Shown: in pieces, positions 53,885 to 62,902 of the stretch | Position numbering within the stretch: position 1 is the first letter of the stretch | Layout of the letters: every line of letters starts with the position of its first letter | Source: Aradus depressus | Lineage: Eukaryota > Arthropoda > Insecta > Hemiptera > Aradidae | Reading direction: 5' to 3' | DNA: 64,000 nucleotides | NCBI GenBank assembly: GCA_963662175.1 | Contig: OY759221.1 | Location: forward strand, 34,966,045-35,030,044 | Made by a program: the position numbers and the translations under genes | Notes under the pieces: generated by a model | Told to the model about the DNA's origin: nothing | Database searches by the model: none | Seen by the model: only the letters and a program-made list of their open reading frames with translations

Positions 53885-54420
53885 GGGCGCTATAACCTTT
53901 GTCGTATTGATCCTATCTTAAATCTGAGGATTCATTAACGATTAGAAATTTTATATGGAACAATTTTGGTAAGAATCAATTTTTCGATAGGACTAACCGT
54001 TTTCGGGTAAATCAAGAAAACGTCCAAAATTATGTATTTCAAAATTATATTTTTAGATGGTTTTTGGCATGTATTTCAAAAACCAGACGACCTGTGAAAA
54101 ATCGTATTTCATATAAATTATGTAATGCAGTACAACTTCTTCATTAGAAGATTCTTTATATTCAGTACAAATTCAGAACTTCTTCGTATTCAGTACAAAT
54201 TCTCTACAACTATTACTTGAACAGATCATAACTAATTTTGATTAGGTCATAAAAATAAGCGGTATCTTGTAAATGTACTTAGGTGCCGGAGGAAAGTGGG
54301 CTTAATTTTCTTCTGATTTTGGCCTTCATTCCAAATTTCAAGTTCATAGCTACAATCGGTTTTGCGGTAAGTGGTTTTGAAGGAAGAGCGAAGTACATAG
54401 CCGGTGAATCACGGAAAACT
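53885..54420 (-). repeat. R3 interspersed repeat
   Basis: gtcgtattgatcctatctta, gataggactaaccgttttcg and agcggtatcttgtaaatgta. A local duplication of ttcttcgtattcagtacaa lies at about 54140-54200. HE-like tail at 54375-54420. Confidence 0.65.
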
Positions 54421-54756
54421 TTCAGTTTTTTTATCTAAGAAACCTTAAAAAGCCATATAATAATAGTCTTTATTTATTTTTCTCTTACAGATGTACATTA
54501 ATAATAATAATATTGACCGACAATACTCATGGTCATATTGACCGTCTGAGGGGTTATCTCTTCTATTTCTACTCACACATATAATTCAAATACAAATACA
54601 AATGCAGTAATTTACAAAATTAATCTAAATGATCCTTTAAAAAAAACTAACAAAAAATAAAAAAAAAAAAAACATCTTGTTGTTTATATATCACTAATAA
54701 TTAAACTCTGAAACCAGCTCAAATCTATAATTCCAGGCGGCTTTGCAATAGTTAAT
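54421..54756. other. no feature seen
   Basis: AT-rich; probably 3' untranslated sequence of the LINE fragment that follows on the minus strand. Confidence 0.4.
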
Positions 54757-55297
54757 TTAAGTTACATATTCAATAAACTGAGCATAGTTTAACTCTGCTT
54801 TACTAAAATAGATGAGACGAAATTCTTTTAAGATGGGGCATACGGCAATAAAGTGAAACACATCTTCATTGCACATGGAACAAAGTTTGATTTCCTTAGT
54901 GTAGGAATATTTATTTAGGTAAACAAGTTCACCTCGTTCCTTCAGCAACCAGCTTATCGAATTCGCATCCATCTCCGAGAAAATAACTTTATTATCTGTA
55001 ACTAACTGTTTATATAAACTATGCTTGGTACTATTTATTGATTTTAATTTATATTCATTAATAAATTTATCCCTTAGGTACTTTATTTACAATATCATTC
55101 CCTTTTATTCTGCCATCCAAAAAGTCAGTAATATTAACATTACAGTTACTACAAATAGATTGCACTTCGTTATACCAAAATACCTTTTTATCGATGACAT
55201 TCCTTGTAACAATGTTTATATATCTATAACATGGGAGATTTAAAGATAACTTTATAAAATGTAAATGTAATTTCAATGTAAACAAGAAAACAGGCAT
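54757..55297 (-). pseudogene. non-LTR retrotransposon ORF2 C-terminal fragment, frameshifted
   Basis: The downstream frame ends with EIKLCSMCNEDVFHFIAVCP then ILKEFRLIYF, a CxxC-x5-H-x4-C knuckle followed by the usual basic/aromatic stretch; it stops at 54757. Upstream the same frame is open through FINEYKLKSINSTKHSLYKQ. A different frame (55297-55067) covers the preceding part, including SICSNCNVNITDFLDG, implying a shift near 55070. The catalytic RT region is missing. 13313-13504 is a more decayed relative. Confidence 0.65.
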
Positions 55298-55320
55298 TAA
55301 ATCCGATTCTAAATATAAGA

Positions 55321-55613
55321 AGAAATCTTTAAAAAGCCATATAGCTTTGAAATAATAAAAAATTTAAATATTGTAAATATCCAGCTCATTGAAAAGCAAT
55401 ATGTACAAATCCCCTTTTTTTATTTTTTTTTTTGTAGGTTATACAACAAGAAAATTTGTATTTTTTTTTGTTTATTTTGACCTATGTATTGTAGCCTATC
55501 TGTACACGTCAAACATAGTTATCTTAGCCATGTTGTAGTCTCAAAGCCTTTTTTTTCAAAAAGATGTAAGACTGTCTCCTGATGTATTTTAATGTTATTT
55601 ATGTATTCGACAG
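55321..55613. other. no feature seen
   Basis: T-rich; would be intron if the next entry is an exon. Confidence 0.35.
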
Positions 55614-55695
55614 GCCTGGCTACTTGATCCCAACTCCTCACAGGTCAACATTTGTCTCCTATCTCACCTGTTTATTTATACAACAGTCATCATGG
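55614..55695 (+). CDS. candidate 82-nt coding exon
   Basis: A cag acceptor (55611-55613) precedes 27 open codons starting AWLLDPNSSQ and ending HLFIYTTVIM, followed by G and the strong donor GTGAGT at 55696. The second half of the peptide is hydrophobic (CLLSHLFIYTTVIM) and could be part of a membrane segment. Composition is less AT-rich than the flanks and no repeat overlaps. The family is not recognised and no adjoining exons were found. Confidence 0.35.
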
Positions 55696-55972
55696 GTGAG
55701 TTGACTTGAAAGTATTAACTTAACTATAGACTATTTGGTGGTTCTCAGAGTAACACTGCTTGTAGGAAATTGAAGCAACTTAACGTTTCTGTTGAAAAAC
55801 TACTAAAATTGATCAAAAAGAGCAAATTCTCACCTCTGAATTTATCAAAAGTAATTTAAAAAATTTTGTGTGTGGCCATAATGGGATTTCCTTATATCAA
55901 CCACGTTTTTACAGATAACTCTCCCTACTCTCTCAAACAATTTCATAATGGCGTTACCGGGTATATGAAAGT

Positions 55973-56242
55973 GTTAGGTTAGGTTTTATGACTCATGCCC
56001 GGGCTTTAACTACGAGGTCATATTGCATACTATCAGAGCGCTCTTCCATCACTCTGGTCATGAGCCAGACTCTACTGTGACAGTTCTAAATATTTATTCA
56101 CCTAGGGTAAGGGGTCTTCAACGAATACTTGACATTGTGCAGGCTCGGGACCATCGCTTAACATCCCACGCTCTGGACCATGCGAAGGACGGCGTGCTTA
56201 AGTTTATTTTACCTCTCAGATAAAATAAACTAAGGAAGGGCC
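55973..56242 (-). mobile_element. SINE-1, 5'-truncated and diverged
   Basis: Tail end gttaggttaggttttatgac through ctcagataaaataaactaag. The tRNA head is missing. catgccgaaggacggc-type body has an insertion (cacgctctggaccatg). Confidence 0.85.
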
Positions 56243-56761
56243 TTTATATTGTGCTGGGGAATTGAGATGAAATTGGATACAGAGTAGCTTATATCTGTAC
56301 CATTTGGGAAAAACTAGGCAAGTCCAAAACCACAGGTTTTCAGGGCAGCGCTTTGAAGTTTTCTGTTTTCAGTGTAAATTGAATTTTTTTGATAAATTAT
56401 TTTTCAAACCGCCATTATATATTTAATTTTGTAATTTTATCATACATTTTTAGGACTTATCTAAAATTGCACCCTATTTTACACCATCACTTACCTAGTT
56501 ATTCACGTACTTATCTAGTTTTTGCCAATGAAAGAAGCGTTTCAGAACTGCATAACGGTAATTATCTCTTCACCGCATCTGGGCAAATGTTTCTATAAGC
56601 AAGATAAATACGTCTAACCAATTTTAGGGCACGAACGCGGTTTTGATAAAAATAGATAAATGCAATTGTATAATATGAAGATGGCTGATGTAGTGAGAAG
56701 TGATTATTTCGCAGGATGTCAAAAATAAGGTAGTCTGACCTCTCACAGATTTTTTATTTAA

Positions 56762-56806
56762 GTAAGCTAGCCGGCTTTCGAGGTTTCCCTCATCATCAGG
56801 CAGTCT
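56762..56806 (-). ncRNA. hammerhead ribozyme-like motif (class A)
   Basis: CTGATGA (56799-56793), T, stem II GAGG-GAAA-CCTC with a GNRA loop, GAAA (56779-56776), then GCCGGCTAGC. Stem III is the perfect palindrome AGCCGGCT and A the cleavage-site base. Stem I is only GC/GC before an internal loop. Confidence 0.65.
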
Positions 56807-56905
56807 GATAAAAAATTTGAATAAACTAAATAATAAAAATAAATAAATTTGTTGTAGATTTTTATTTATTTATTTTTATTATTTAGTTTATTCAAATTTT
56901 TTATC

Positions 56906-56950
56906 AGACTGCCTGATGATGAGGGAAACCTCGAAAGCCGGCTAGCTTAC
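56906..56950 (+). ncRNA. hammerhead ribozyme-like motif (class A), inverted partner
   Basis: Identical in sequence to 56762-56806 but on the plus strand: CTGATGA 56913-56919, GAAA 56933-56936. A transcript through the whole unit would contain one motif in sense and one in antisense and would fold into a 137-bp hairpin. Confidence 0.65.
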
Positions 56951-57192
56951 TTAAATAAAAAATCTGTGAGAGGTCAGACTACCTTATTTTTGACATCCTG
57001 CAATTGTATAAATCCATAAGTAAATTTCCGAGTTGTCTAAAAATGTCCAATGCGTTTTCAAGGATACCATTGACATTACGACTTGCATACTTTTACACGA
57101 TGTGTAGGACACCAATATGGGTTGCCCAGAGTATTTATCTCATTTTGGACACAAATCGACTTATCTACTTTTTCCCAAATGGTACAGATATA

Positions 57193-57774
57193 TTACATTA
57201 GTTCAGAGAGGCTCAGTCTATTCAGTTGCGAAATGTAGGCACTTAAAAGTTTTGAGGTATAAGTTTTAATTTAGGAAAGCCTTATCTACTCCAATTGGAT
57301 CCCAATCCCGAAACAATCCCTGGGGAATTCTCCCTTACTGGTAGGAATTAAACATGACCAGAGCAGGGAGAGGGGAGTCGAAGTCTTGCCCTGTAATCCA
57401 TTAGCCGAGAGAGTAGAAGATTTGTAAATGAGAGACCATCCTCGGGAGAAAAAGAAGCGATTGGATATCGGGGGGTTTTATCGCATGTATTCCGATTTAG
57501 GATCCCAAGGGATTCGGATTCGGGTGAGTGGGACTTGAAGGATTGGTTCATCAGGCCGCCGACTCCTATTAACCGGTAATCAATAATCCGTGGTCTTCTC
57601 TCTCTCCGCAGCGGGGGGTAAATAGGATTAGGGGCTCGAAGCCAGCTGGAGGAGACAGCTGCTTGGCTGGCTGGACAATAGGCCACTAGCCTCGCCCGGA
57701 GCTTCTGTCTGGGGGACAGCGTACCTGCTCAGCTACCACAGCTTCACGGCAAGATTTAGCAATTCTGCGACATT
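57193..57774. other. no gene called; GC-richer patch
   Basis: 57340-57730 is less AT-rich and holds a 112-codon minus-strand frame (57348-57686, start MAYCPASQAA). A plus-strand tctctctctccgcag (to about 57610) resembles a splice acceptor. Neither reading has a recognised domain. Confidence 0.3.
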
Positions 57775-57985
57775 TTACTTCCTCAGCTATATGAAGTATA
57801 GGAGAAGTTATGTAATCTGTCAGAAATTCGATATTCTTCATTACTTAGTGACTTCTGAATCATACTAAATTTCATGTTGGAACTTTCGTTACTTCAGTTA
57901 TTTAAGTTTTTGGGTTAATTTCCCCCTTCCTTTCGTCAATTTAGTTGAAAATCAATAGGTGTCGTCCCCATGGGGTTCTGGAAAC
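57775..57985. repeat. HE 5' end and inverted HE interior
   Basis: acttcctcagctatatgaag then tataggagaagttatgtaat opens in plus orientation; from 57840 the sequence is minus-orientation HE (tcatgttggaactttcgtta; aaaatcaataggtgtcgtcc). Confidence 0.65.
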
Positions 57986-57991
57986 AACTTT

Positions 57992-58098
57992 ATGACAATA
58001 TTTTGGGACAATTCCACATCCCTTCTTCTGGTCACTATGACACTATCTATAGTGACTGGAAGAAGGGACGTGGAAGTGTTCCGAAATATTGTCAAAAA
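57992..58098. ncRNA. foldback of two degenerate hammerhead-like motifs
   Basis: tgacaatattttgggacaat and attccacatcccttcttctg are inverted at 58055-58098. Reading outward, each arm resembles GTGAC, CTGAAGA, a stem II around gggacgtggaa, GAAA, TAT, TGTC. In both copies the CTGAAGA core is changed (CAGAAGA; TGGAAGA); GAAA is kept only on the right. It inserted into an HE copy. Confidence 0.45.
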
Positions 58099-58104
58099 AG
58101 AAGA

Positions 58105-58290
58105 CACACACTGTTCCAACTCAAAAACCATAATAACTGCCTAGGTAATGAATGTATCGACACGAAATTTAGTATAGAGGATTCAGAAGTAAGTCCTTTT
58201 TGTATATAGTCAAACCGATCGATTGATTTTATATGGAGATCGAAAAAGTAGACGATTAATTCGTACTGGGGATGTACAGTGTCGATGATT
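58105..58290 (+). repeat. HE 3' portion
   Basis: aactgcctaggtaatgaatg, tagtatagaggattcagaag and tactggggatgtacagtgtc. Confidence 0.65.
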
Positions 58291-58326
58291 TACATATAAC
58301 TTTATGTGAATCGCAGAATTGACTCG

Positions 58327-58560
58327 GGTGTTTGGGCAAAAGGGCTTAAGTCAGCAAATCTGAATTTCTGAAGGTTTGAATAATTCCTGCAAATCAGGTA
58401 AAGCACATTTATGTTACTTGAAATATTATTTCTATAAAGTATTAAATATAAACAAAGTAAAACATTCCAACATTGAGTTACATTTGGTAAAAATATTTAA
58501 ATGCACTTGTCCTTTGGACCACAAGACTTTTTCTGACTTAAGCCCTTTTGCCCAAACACC
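58327..58560. mobile_element. 234-bp MITE with 28-bp perfect TIRs
   Basis: The left 28 bases start GGTGTTTGGGCAAAAGGGCT and end TTAAGTCAG; the right 28 are the exact inverse. The interior is AT-rich. The inner part of the TIR (AAAAGGGCTTAAGTCA) is reminiscent of the AAAAC-N7-GTCCA motif. It lies between HE fragments. Confidence 0.85.
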
Positions 58561-58564
58561 AGAG

Positions 58565-58945
58565 ATATATCGACACAAAATTTCATATGTGAATTCAAAA
58601 CCCCATAAGGACGACACATGGAATCAGAGGGGGCTCAACTCACAAAACCCCAATAACTGCCGATTTAATGAATGTATCAACATGAAATTTCATATTTAAA
58701 GTGGAAACCCAATGAGGACAACCTGTCAAATTCAGCGATATCGGCTGAAGGGAAGGAGCGTTCAGGGGCGTGGGTCCAATTCACAAACCATAATAACTGC
58801 CAATGTAATGAATTTACCAATACAAAATTTAGTATGAGGATTTAGGAGCCACTATGTATGTCAACTGACTGATTTTAAAGAGGGATTGAAAAATCAATTG
58901 ATTAATTTGTTCTGGGGAATTTGCCGGGGATTCACTGTAGTTTTT
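58565..58945 (+). repeat. HE family, 5'-truncated
   Basis: Three blocks at about 58565, 58665 and 58805, then ttctggggaatttgccgggg and attcactg, a degraded 3' palindrome. Confidence 0.7.
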
Positions 58946-60200
58946 TTGACGTGAAAACGTCTATTCGCTCGTTAAGCACAGTGATAGCCGGTCAAAATTT
59001 CTTGTGTTACAAATAACGTCAGATTTCAATCGATAATAACTATGAGACTAATAATGCGATAACAACGGTTGAGGTCACAATGGATAGAGCATGTCTGTAC
59101 GTGTTTGTTTTGCCTGTGACGTTATCGGGCTAGTGTGGGCGCCGGCGGATGATTGTTGCGAATTAGCATTGTGTAAAATTAGAAATTAGTGTAGCGTGAT
59201 AACGCGTTTAGATAGGACGTTGATTCGGGTGCCATTGTAAAGAGCTTGAGGAGCACTACTAGGAATAAAGTGAAACAATAAAAATATTCTTCGAAATATA
59301 CGTAAAAATCGTTATTAAATTGAAAATTGCAAAACAATTAAAGATGTCGTCTCATCAAATGCAAAGGAAAGCTCACATGAAAAGGAATTTAAAAAGTCTA
59401 GTGCCGAGCAAATGGAAGAGCTACAGCAGCATCGAAAAGAATATGAAAAACATTAAGGCGTAGTCAATACAGTGTGAGGTGTACGTGTGTTACTTTAGCT
59501 ACCACAGACCCTTGCTACATGCAATAAACTTGTGATTTATCTATTCTGTAACCATACTACTCTGTATAACCATTGTATTAAAGAGATTGATTATTAAATT
59601 ACATATTAATACGAAACACTTGTTATGATTTTATCGTGACGTTTTCACGGAAAATCTACGGCGTGGATCTTGACTACGACTTGAATGTTTTTTTTGTTTA
59701 CCATGGTACCCGGTAAAACGCGCACTTATTCGCATGAGTAAATTTCGGGGAATAAACTGAGATAGGCGGTGCGAGCATAAACTTGGAGAGGTGGGTTGAT
59801 TGAAAGGACAGAAGGAGTGTAGGGAGTAGAGCAACGGATGTACTTTAGTATCCAGTCCAGATATAAGGAGACCACAAAGAAAGGGCAATATATAGCGGGT
59901 GTCCCTTCTTGTAGCAGCCACCAATCACAGGAGGGGGACCTCGTCCTGGGCTATCGGTAATAAAAGAGAACCTTAGTGTCAACATAAGGCAGATATGTTA
60001 TTCTACAAATCTACCGCCAATATATCATTTCATGTATTCATTAATATAGATCTAGAGTGGCGCAGGGCAAGTTAAGCCCATTTCGGTGAATCACCTTCCC
60101 CCACCACTTCCCCAGAACGAATTAATCAATTAACTTTTCGCTCCCCCCTCCAAAACCGTTAAGCTGCAGTTGCATGGTTTTGGGCACACTACTGCAACTA
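58946..60200. other. unassigned; possible short transcript unit 59100-59540
   Basis: 59344-59463 is a 39-codon lysine-rich frame (start MSSHQMQRKAHMKRN) with a reasonable start context (aagATG) and a possible polyadenylation signal (aataaa) at about 59523. It is unrecognised and may be a chance frame. Short inverted segments gacgtgaaaacgtc (58949) and gtgacgttttcacg (59636) bracket the stretch. HE 3' sequence lies at 60083-60160. Confidence 0.3.
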
Positions 60201-60768
60201 AAGGGGCCCTCACACTGGCAAAAATTTCGCTCAAAATGTTGAGCACAAATATTGAGCTTATTTTTGTACAAAATATTGAATGGTCGTGGACCCCTCACAC
60301 TACACACAAATATTGCACAAAATTTGAGTGTCGACTAAACATTCGTGATGGAAACACGGCGCATCGCGTTGTACTCAGCCATAGCCGCATACGTTTCTTT
60401 GCCCAGGGCAAACCCAGAGGTTGAAAGTAGCGTAGTTGTATTGTGTGCAGTGTTGAAGGAGTCTTTAAATAATAAGAAGAAAAGAGTGTGGGTCAGGAAT
60501 TATTTGAAGAAGCGACCGACCCATGGTCATCGTAACCTACTTCACGAACTGAGCTTGGAACCTACACTTTATCAAAATTTCCTCACACTGCGCTCTCATG
60601 CTACAAAATATTGATAGGTCCGCAAAAATTTTCTAAACTTTCAGAAAACTTTTGAACGCCCCACAAAATGTTGAATACCACTTTTTTTTGCACAATATTT
60701 GTCCTCACACTCTCAATATTTTTGCACAAAACCGACATCTTCAAATTTTTGCCAGTGTAAGGGCCCCT
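60201..60768 (+). mobile_element. PIF/Harbinger-like element, internally deleted
   Basis: TIRs read aaggggccctcacactggca at the left and the inverse (tgccagtgtaagggcccctt) at the right. Subterminal phrases acaaaatattgaatg and cacaaaatgttgaatac recur. It encloses a partial transposase frame (next entry). Flanking 3-bp duplication is not clear. Confidence 0.75.
60345..60614 (+). pseudogene. Harbinger transposase N-terminal fragment
   Basis: The 89-codon frame contains KKRVWVRNYLKKRPTHGHRN then LLHELSLEPTLYQNFLTL. The RVWVR-x-x-x-x-RP-x-x-G-x-x-x-LL-x-EL-x-x-x-D/E-x-x-x-Y-x-NF-L/R-M/T pattern is the conserved N-terminus of PIF/Harbinger transposases. The frame stops soon after, and the DDE domain and the Myb-like partner ORF are absent, so it is not functional. 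The start ATG is intact. Confidence 0.7.
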
Positions 60769-60799
60769 TTTGATTCATTTCTTTCCGGCACTTCTACGA

Positions 60800-60910
60800 A
60801 ATTCATCATCGGTTTGTCAATATTTTGAAACCATTCGACACCCCTTCTTCAGGTCACAGAGGACGTCATTCACCTTGAAAAAAGGACTGGAATCATCGCG
60901 AAATATAGTC
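60800..60910. ncRNA. degenerate hammerhead-like foldback
   Basis: Minus strand: gtgac, CTGAAGA (core intact, about 60855-60849), a stem II around ggggtgtcgaatggttt, then CAAAATATTGAC (G12 lost). A partly inverted second half (ggactggaatcatcgcgaaa, tatagtca) follows. Same class as 57992-58098. Confidence 0.4.
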
Positions 60911-60994
60911 AGTATCAAGACATTCCTAAAAGAAATGCCAGAAAAAAATGAACCTACAAGATCCCAGAGAAATGAGAAGCTTGGTCAATTTCGT

Positions 60995-61265
60995 AGAAAG
61001 CTCAGATGCAGCGTGCTAGCCTACAAGATCGCGGTGTCGAAACCCGGCCATGAAATCTTGACCACGCCGTCCGATGGGACGTTAAGCGATGGACCTGAGC
61101 CTTTGTACGCTGTCAGGTACTCGTTAAAGACCCCTTCCCAAGGTGAATAAAAATTTTGGGTAGACAACATTTAGGACTCCCAGAGGAACCCCCCGACGAA
61201 AGAGCGCTTTGGAAGTAGGCGATATGACCTCGTTGTTAAAGCCCGAGCATGAGTCACAATAACTA
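60995..61265 (+). mobile_element. SINE-1-related copy with variant head
   Basis: Head agctcagatgcagcgtgcta then gcctac, B box ggtgtcgaaacccgg. The body follows SINE-1 (gacgttaagcgatggacctg; aggcgatatgacctcg). The tail is tcacaataacta instead of AACCT. Confidence 0.8.
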
Positions 61266-61339
61266 AGTCTAAGAAATATACTCTATGCCGATTCGCTTAT
61301 CCGGCGATCCCAACAACACCAAGGAATCTACTATACTTG

Positions 61340-62902
61340 AAATGAGCCGCCCATTTCCAAAGGCCACTTTGTCAATTTTTTCAAAAAATGAGTTAGGTAT
61401 CAATTTTTACTAAATCGATAGCGTAGAATGCGATGGTGTAAATCGGTTTTTAGCTAAACTCACTCTGTGATATTTAAAACAGCTGATGAAATGTGGGTTG
61501 AGTTCCAAAACTCATTTTAGTCAACTGGCTTTACAGTTCCATAACCCACTTCGTCCAACCAGGAACAAAACTCACTTTGTCTGTTGCTATTTGACATCCT
61601 CCTTACCTTCAGAGTTCCAAAACTCACTCTGTCCTCTTGCAACTAGAAGTTTAGAATAGAACCCGTTTTTTTTTTCAATATCTTACAAGATAAATAATAC
61701 AAGATAATATAATATAGAAACCACTTTTTTTCTTGTTCTATGCTGTCAGGAAGAAAGGAAATAAAGAGAATTATTAGTTTGATGATTTGGTAGCTCTGCG
61801 TGCCATTCTTATCAGTCCGCCAAAAAAGACGCATTTCGCTTTTGAGTATTTTTAACGATAATGGCTGATGAATTGAATTTGTCTGTGAGGAAAATACTAC
61901 CAGCCGAAACAGGAAAGGGAAGAAAGAAGCATATGAAGGAAGTTGTCAAGAAAACGACAGATTGGCATTTCCAATTCAACCAGTGTAAGAGGATAGTGGT
62001 GACAGTCTCTAAAAAGACCAGAGTGCCTATGGTGAGAGGGGAGCCAGCATACCAATCTGACCTCGGAAAAGGAAAATCTATTTAAAAAAAAACAAGGAGG
62101 TTTGGGAATATTCGGAATGTCGAATTGATTCCCAAAGGGAAACCTATGAACCCGAAAAAAATTGAAGATGTCCAGAATCTCCTAACCAAGCATTTCGGCA
62201 GCGATTGGACTGAAGATTCACGGTTAATTTACTACAACAACATCGTTTTTCGTGCTAATGAGCACATTGACAACTGTGACGGAAACTTGGGGGAAGAAGA
62301 GCATCAAGAAGAAGACGTAGAAGAAATTGTGGTCCTCGAAGGTGTCGCTGTGCCTAACCAACTAGACGATGAGCAAGATGCAGATGCTATTATACACGAA
62401 TCTGAATTTTTTAAATACCAAAAGAAGTGAATGTGGCGAGAAAGGGTTGAATAGGAATTCTGAAAACCTACCTCTAATTTTACTTTTTAGAACTTTTATT
62501 CTTTGAGACAATTTGTAAATTTTATAAAAAATATGTATTATTTGAAAATAAGAATATGTAAATAAATATTTTATTGCTGAAATAAAAAGGAATGATCATT
62601 GTCTTGAATCACGCATTTTTTTCCACCTAACCCACTTTGTCCATTATCAACTTTTCCTAAATCCACTTTGTCACCCTTACTGTTTCAAAACCCACTATGT
62701 CCATCCTACTTTCTGCGTTTCAAGAAACATTATTAAGCTGTGAAGTGCAGGGGTTTCATAGAACGAAAAAAGGGGTTGACGAAAAAATTAGAAAAAAAAA
62801 AATCACGTTTCTAGCTCGTTTCCAAGTGGATGTAACAGTTTTTAGCCATTATCTCAAAACGAGTTGTACTGGACAGAGCGGGCTTTGGAAATGGGCGACT
62901 CA
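61340..62902 (+). mobile_element. 1.56-kb TIR element with ACTTTGTCC subterminal repeats and a coding remnant
   Basis: TGAGCCGCCCATTTCCAAAG at the left (about 61342) is inverted at the right (ctttggaaatgggcgactca, to about 62902) with one mismatch. At least ten copies of a motif close to AAAACTCACTTTGTCCA crowd the two subterminal regions (61360-61640 and 62625-62705, plus the right TIR). Between them lies a coding remnant at 61861-62430 followed by aataaa signals. No known transposase domain is recognised. TSD unclear. Confidence 0.75.
61861..62430 (+). pseudogene. unknown transposon-borne protein, one in-frame stop
   Basis: The frame starts ATGGCTGATGAATTG and runs 74 codons to a TAA at 62083-62085, then stays open in the same frame for 115 more codons to 62430. 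The first part is basic (AETGKGRKKHMKEVVKKTTD). The second contains IPKGKPMNPKKIEDVQNLLT, KHFGSDWTEDSRLIYYNN and an acidic tail (LGEEEHQEEDVEEIVVLEGV). The pattern proline-lysine-rich segment, DVQNLL, aromatic/acidic W-x-x-D and a final acidic tail resembles uncharacterised multicopy arthropod proteins, but I cannot name a family. The stop adjoins a 10-A run, so an indel or nonsense change is possible. Reading frame conservation past the stop suggests recent loss. Confidence 0.55.

Larger units (their letters stand above)
56674..56998. mobile_element. class A Penelope-like insertion: 137-bp perfect inverted arms, 13-bp TSD
   Basis: TGCAATTGTATAA at 56661-56673 and 56999-57011 is the duplication. 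The segment begins tatgaagatggctgatgtag. 56711-56847 is exactly the reverse complement of 56865-57001 (137 of 137; the last 3 bases belong to the duplication), with a 17-bp spacer. Each arm carries a hammerhead core. It is much shorter than any coding Penelope element, so it is a non-autonomous inverted dimer of the terminal region. Confidence 0.8.
56290..57192. mobile_element. TIR element split by a Penelope-like insertion
   Basis: 24-bp TIRs beginning TATATCTGTACCATTTGGGA are perfect at both ends. The left TIR continues into AAAACTAGGCAAGTCCA, and related gacttatctactttttccc and tacttatctagtttttgcc lie near the right end and at about 56510. Removing the 56674-56998 insertion and one duplication copy leaves about 565 bp. 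No transposase. Confidence 0.8.

Noticed and set aside
57348..57686. 112-codon minus-strand open frame
   Set aside because: It lies in a GC-richer patch where stops are rarer by chance; no domain, no splice or promoter context on that strand.
59100..59640. A solo LTR or small retroelement
   Set aside because: There is a possible polyadenylation signal and weak inverted flanks, but no TG...CA ends, duplicated flanks or primer-binding site could be found.
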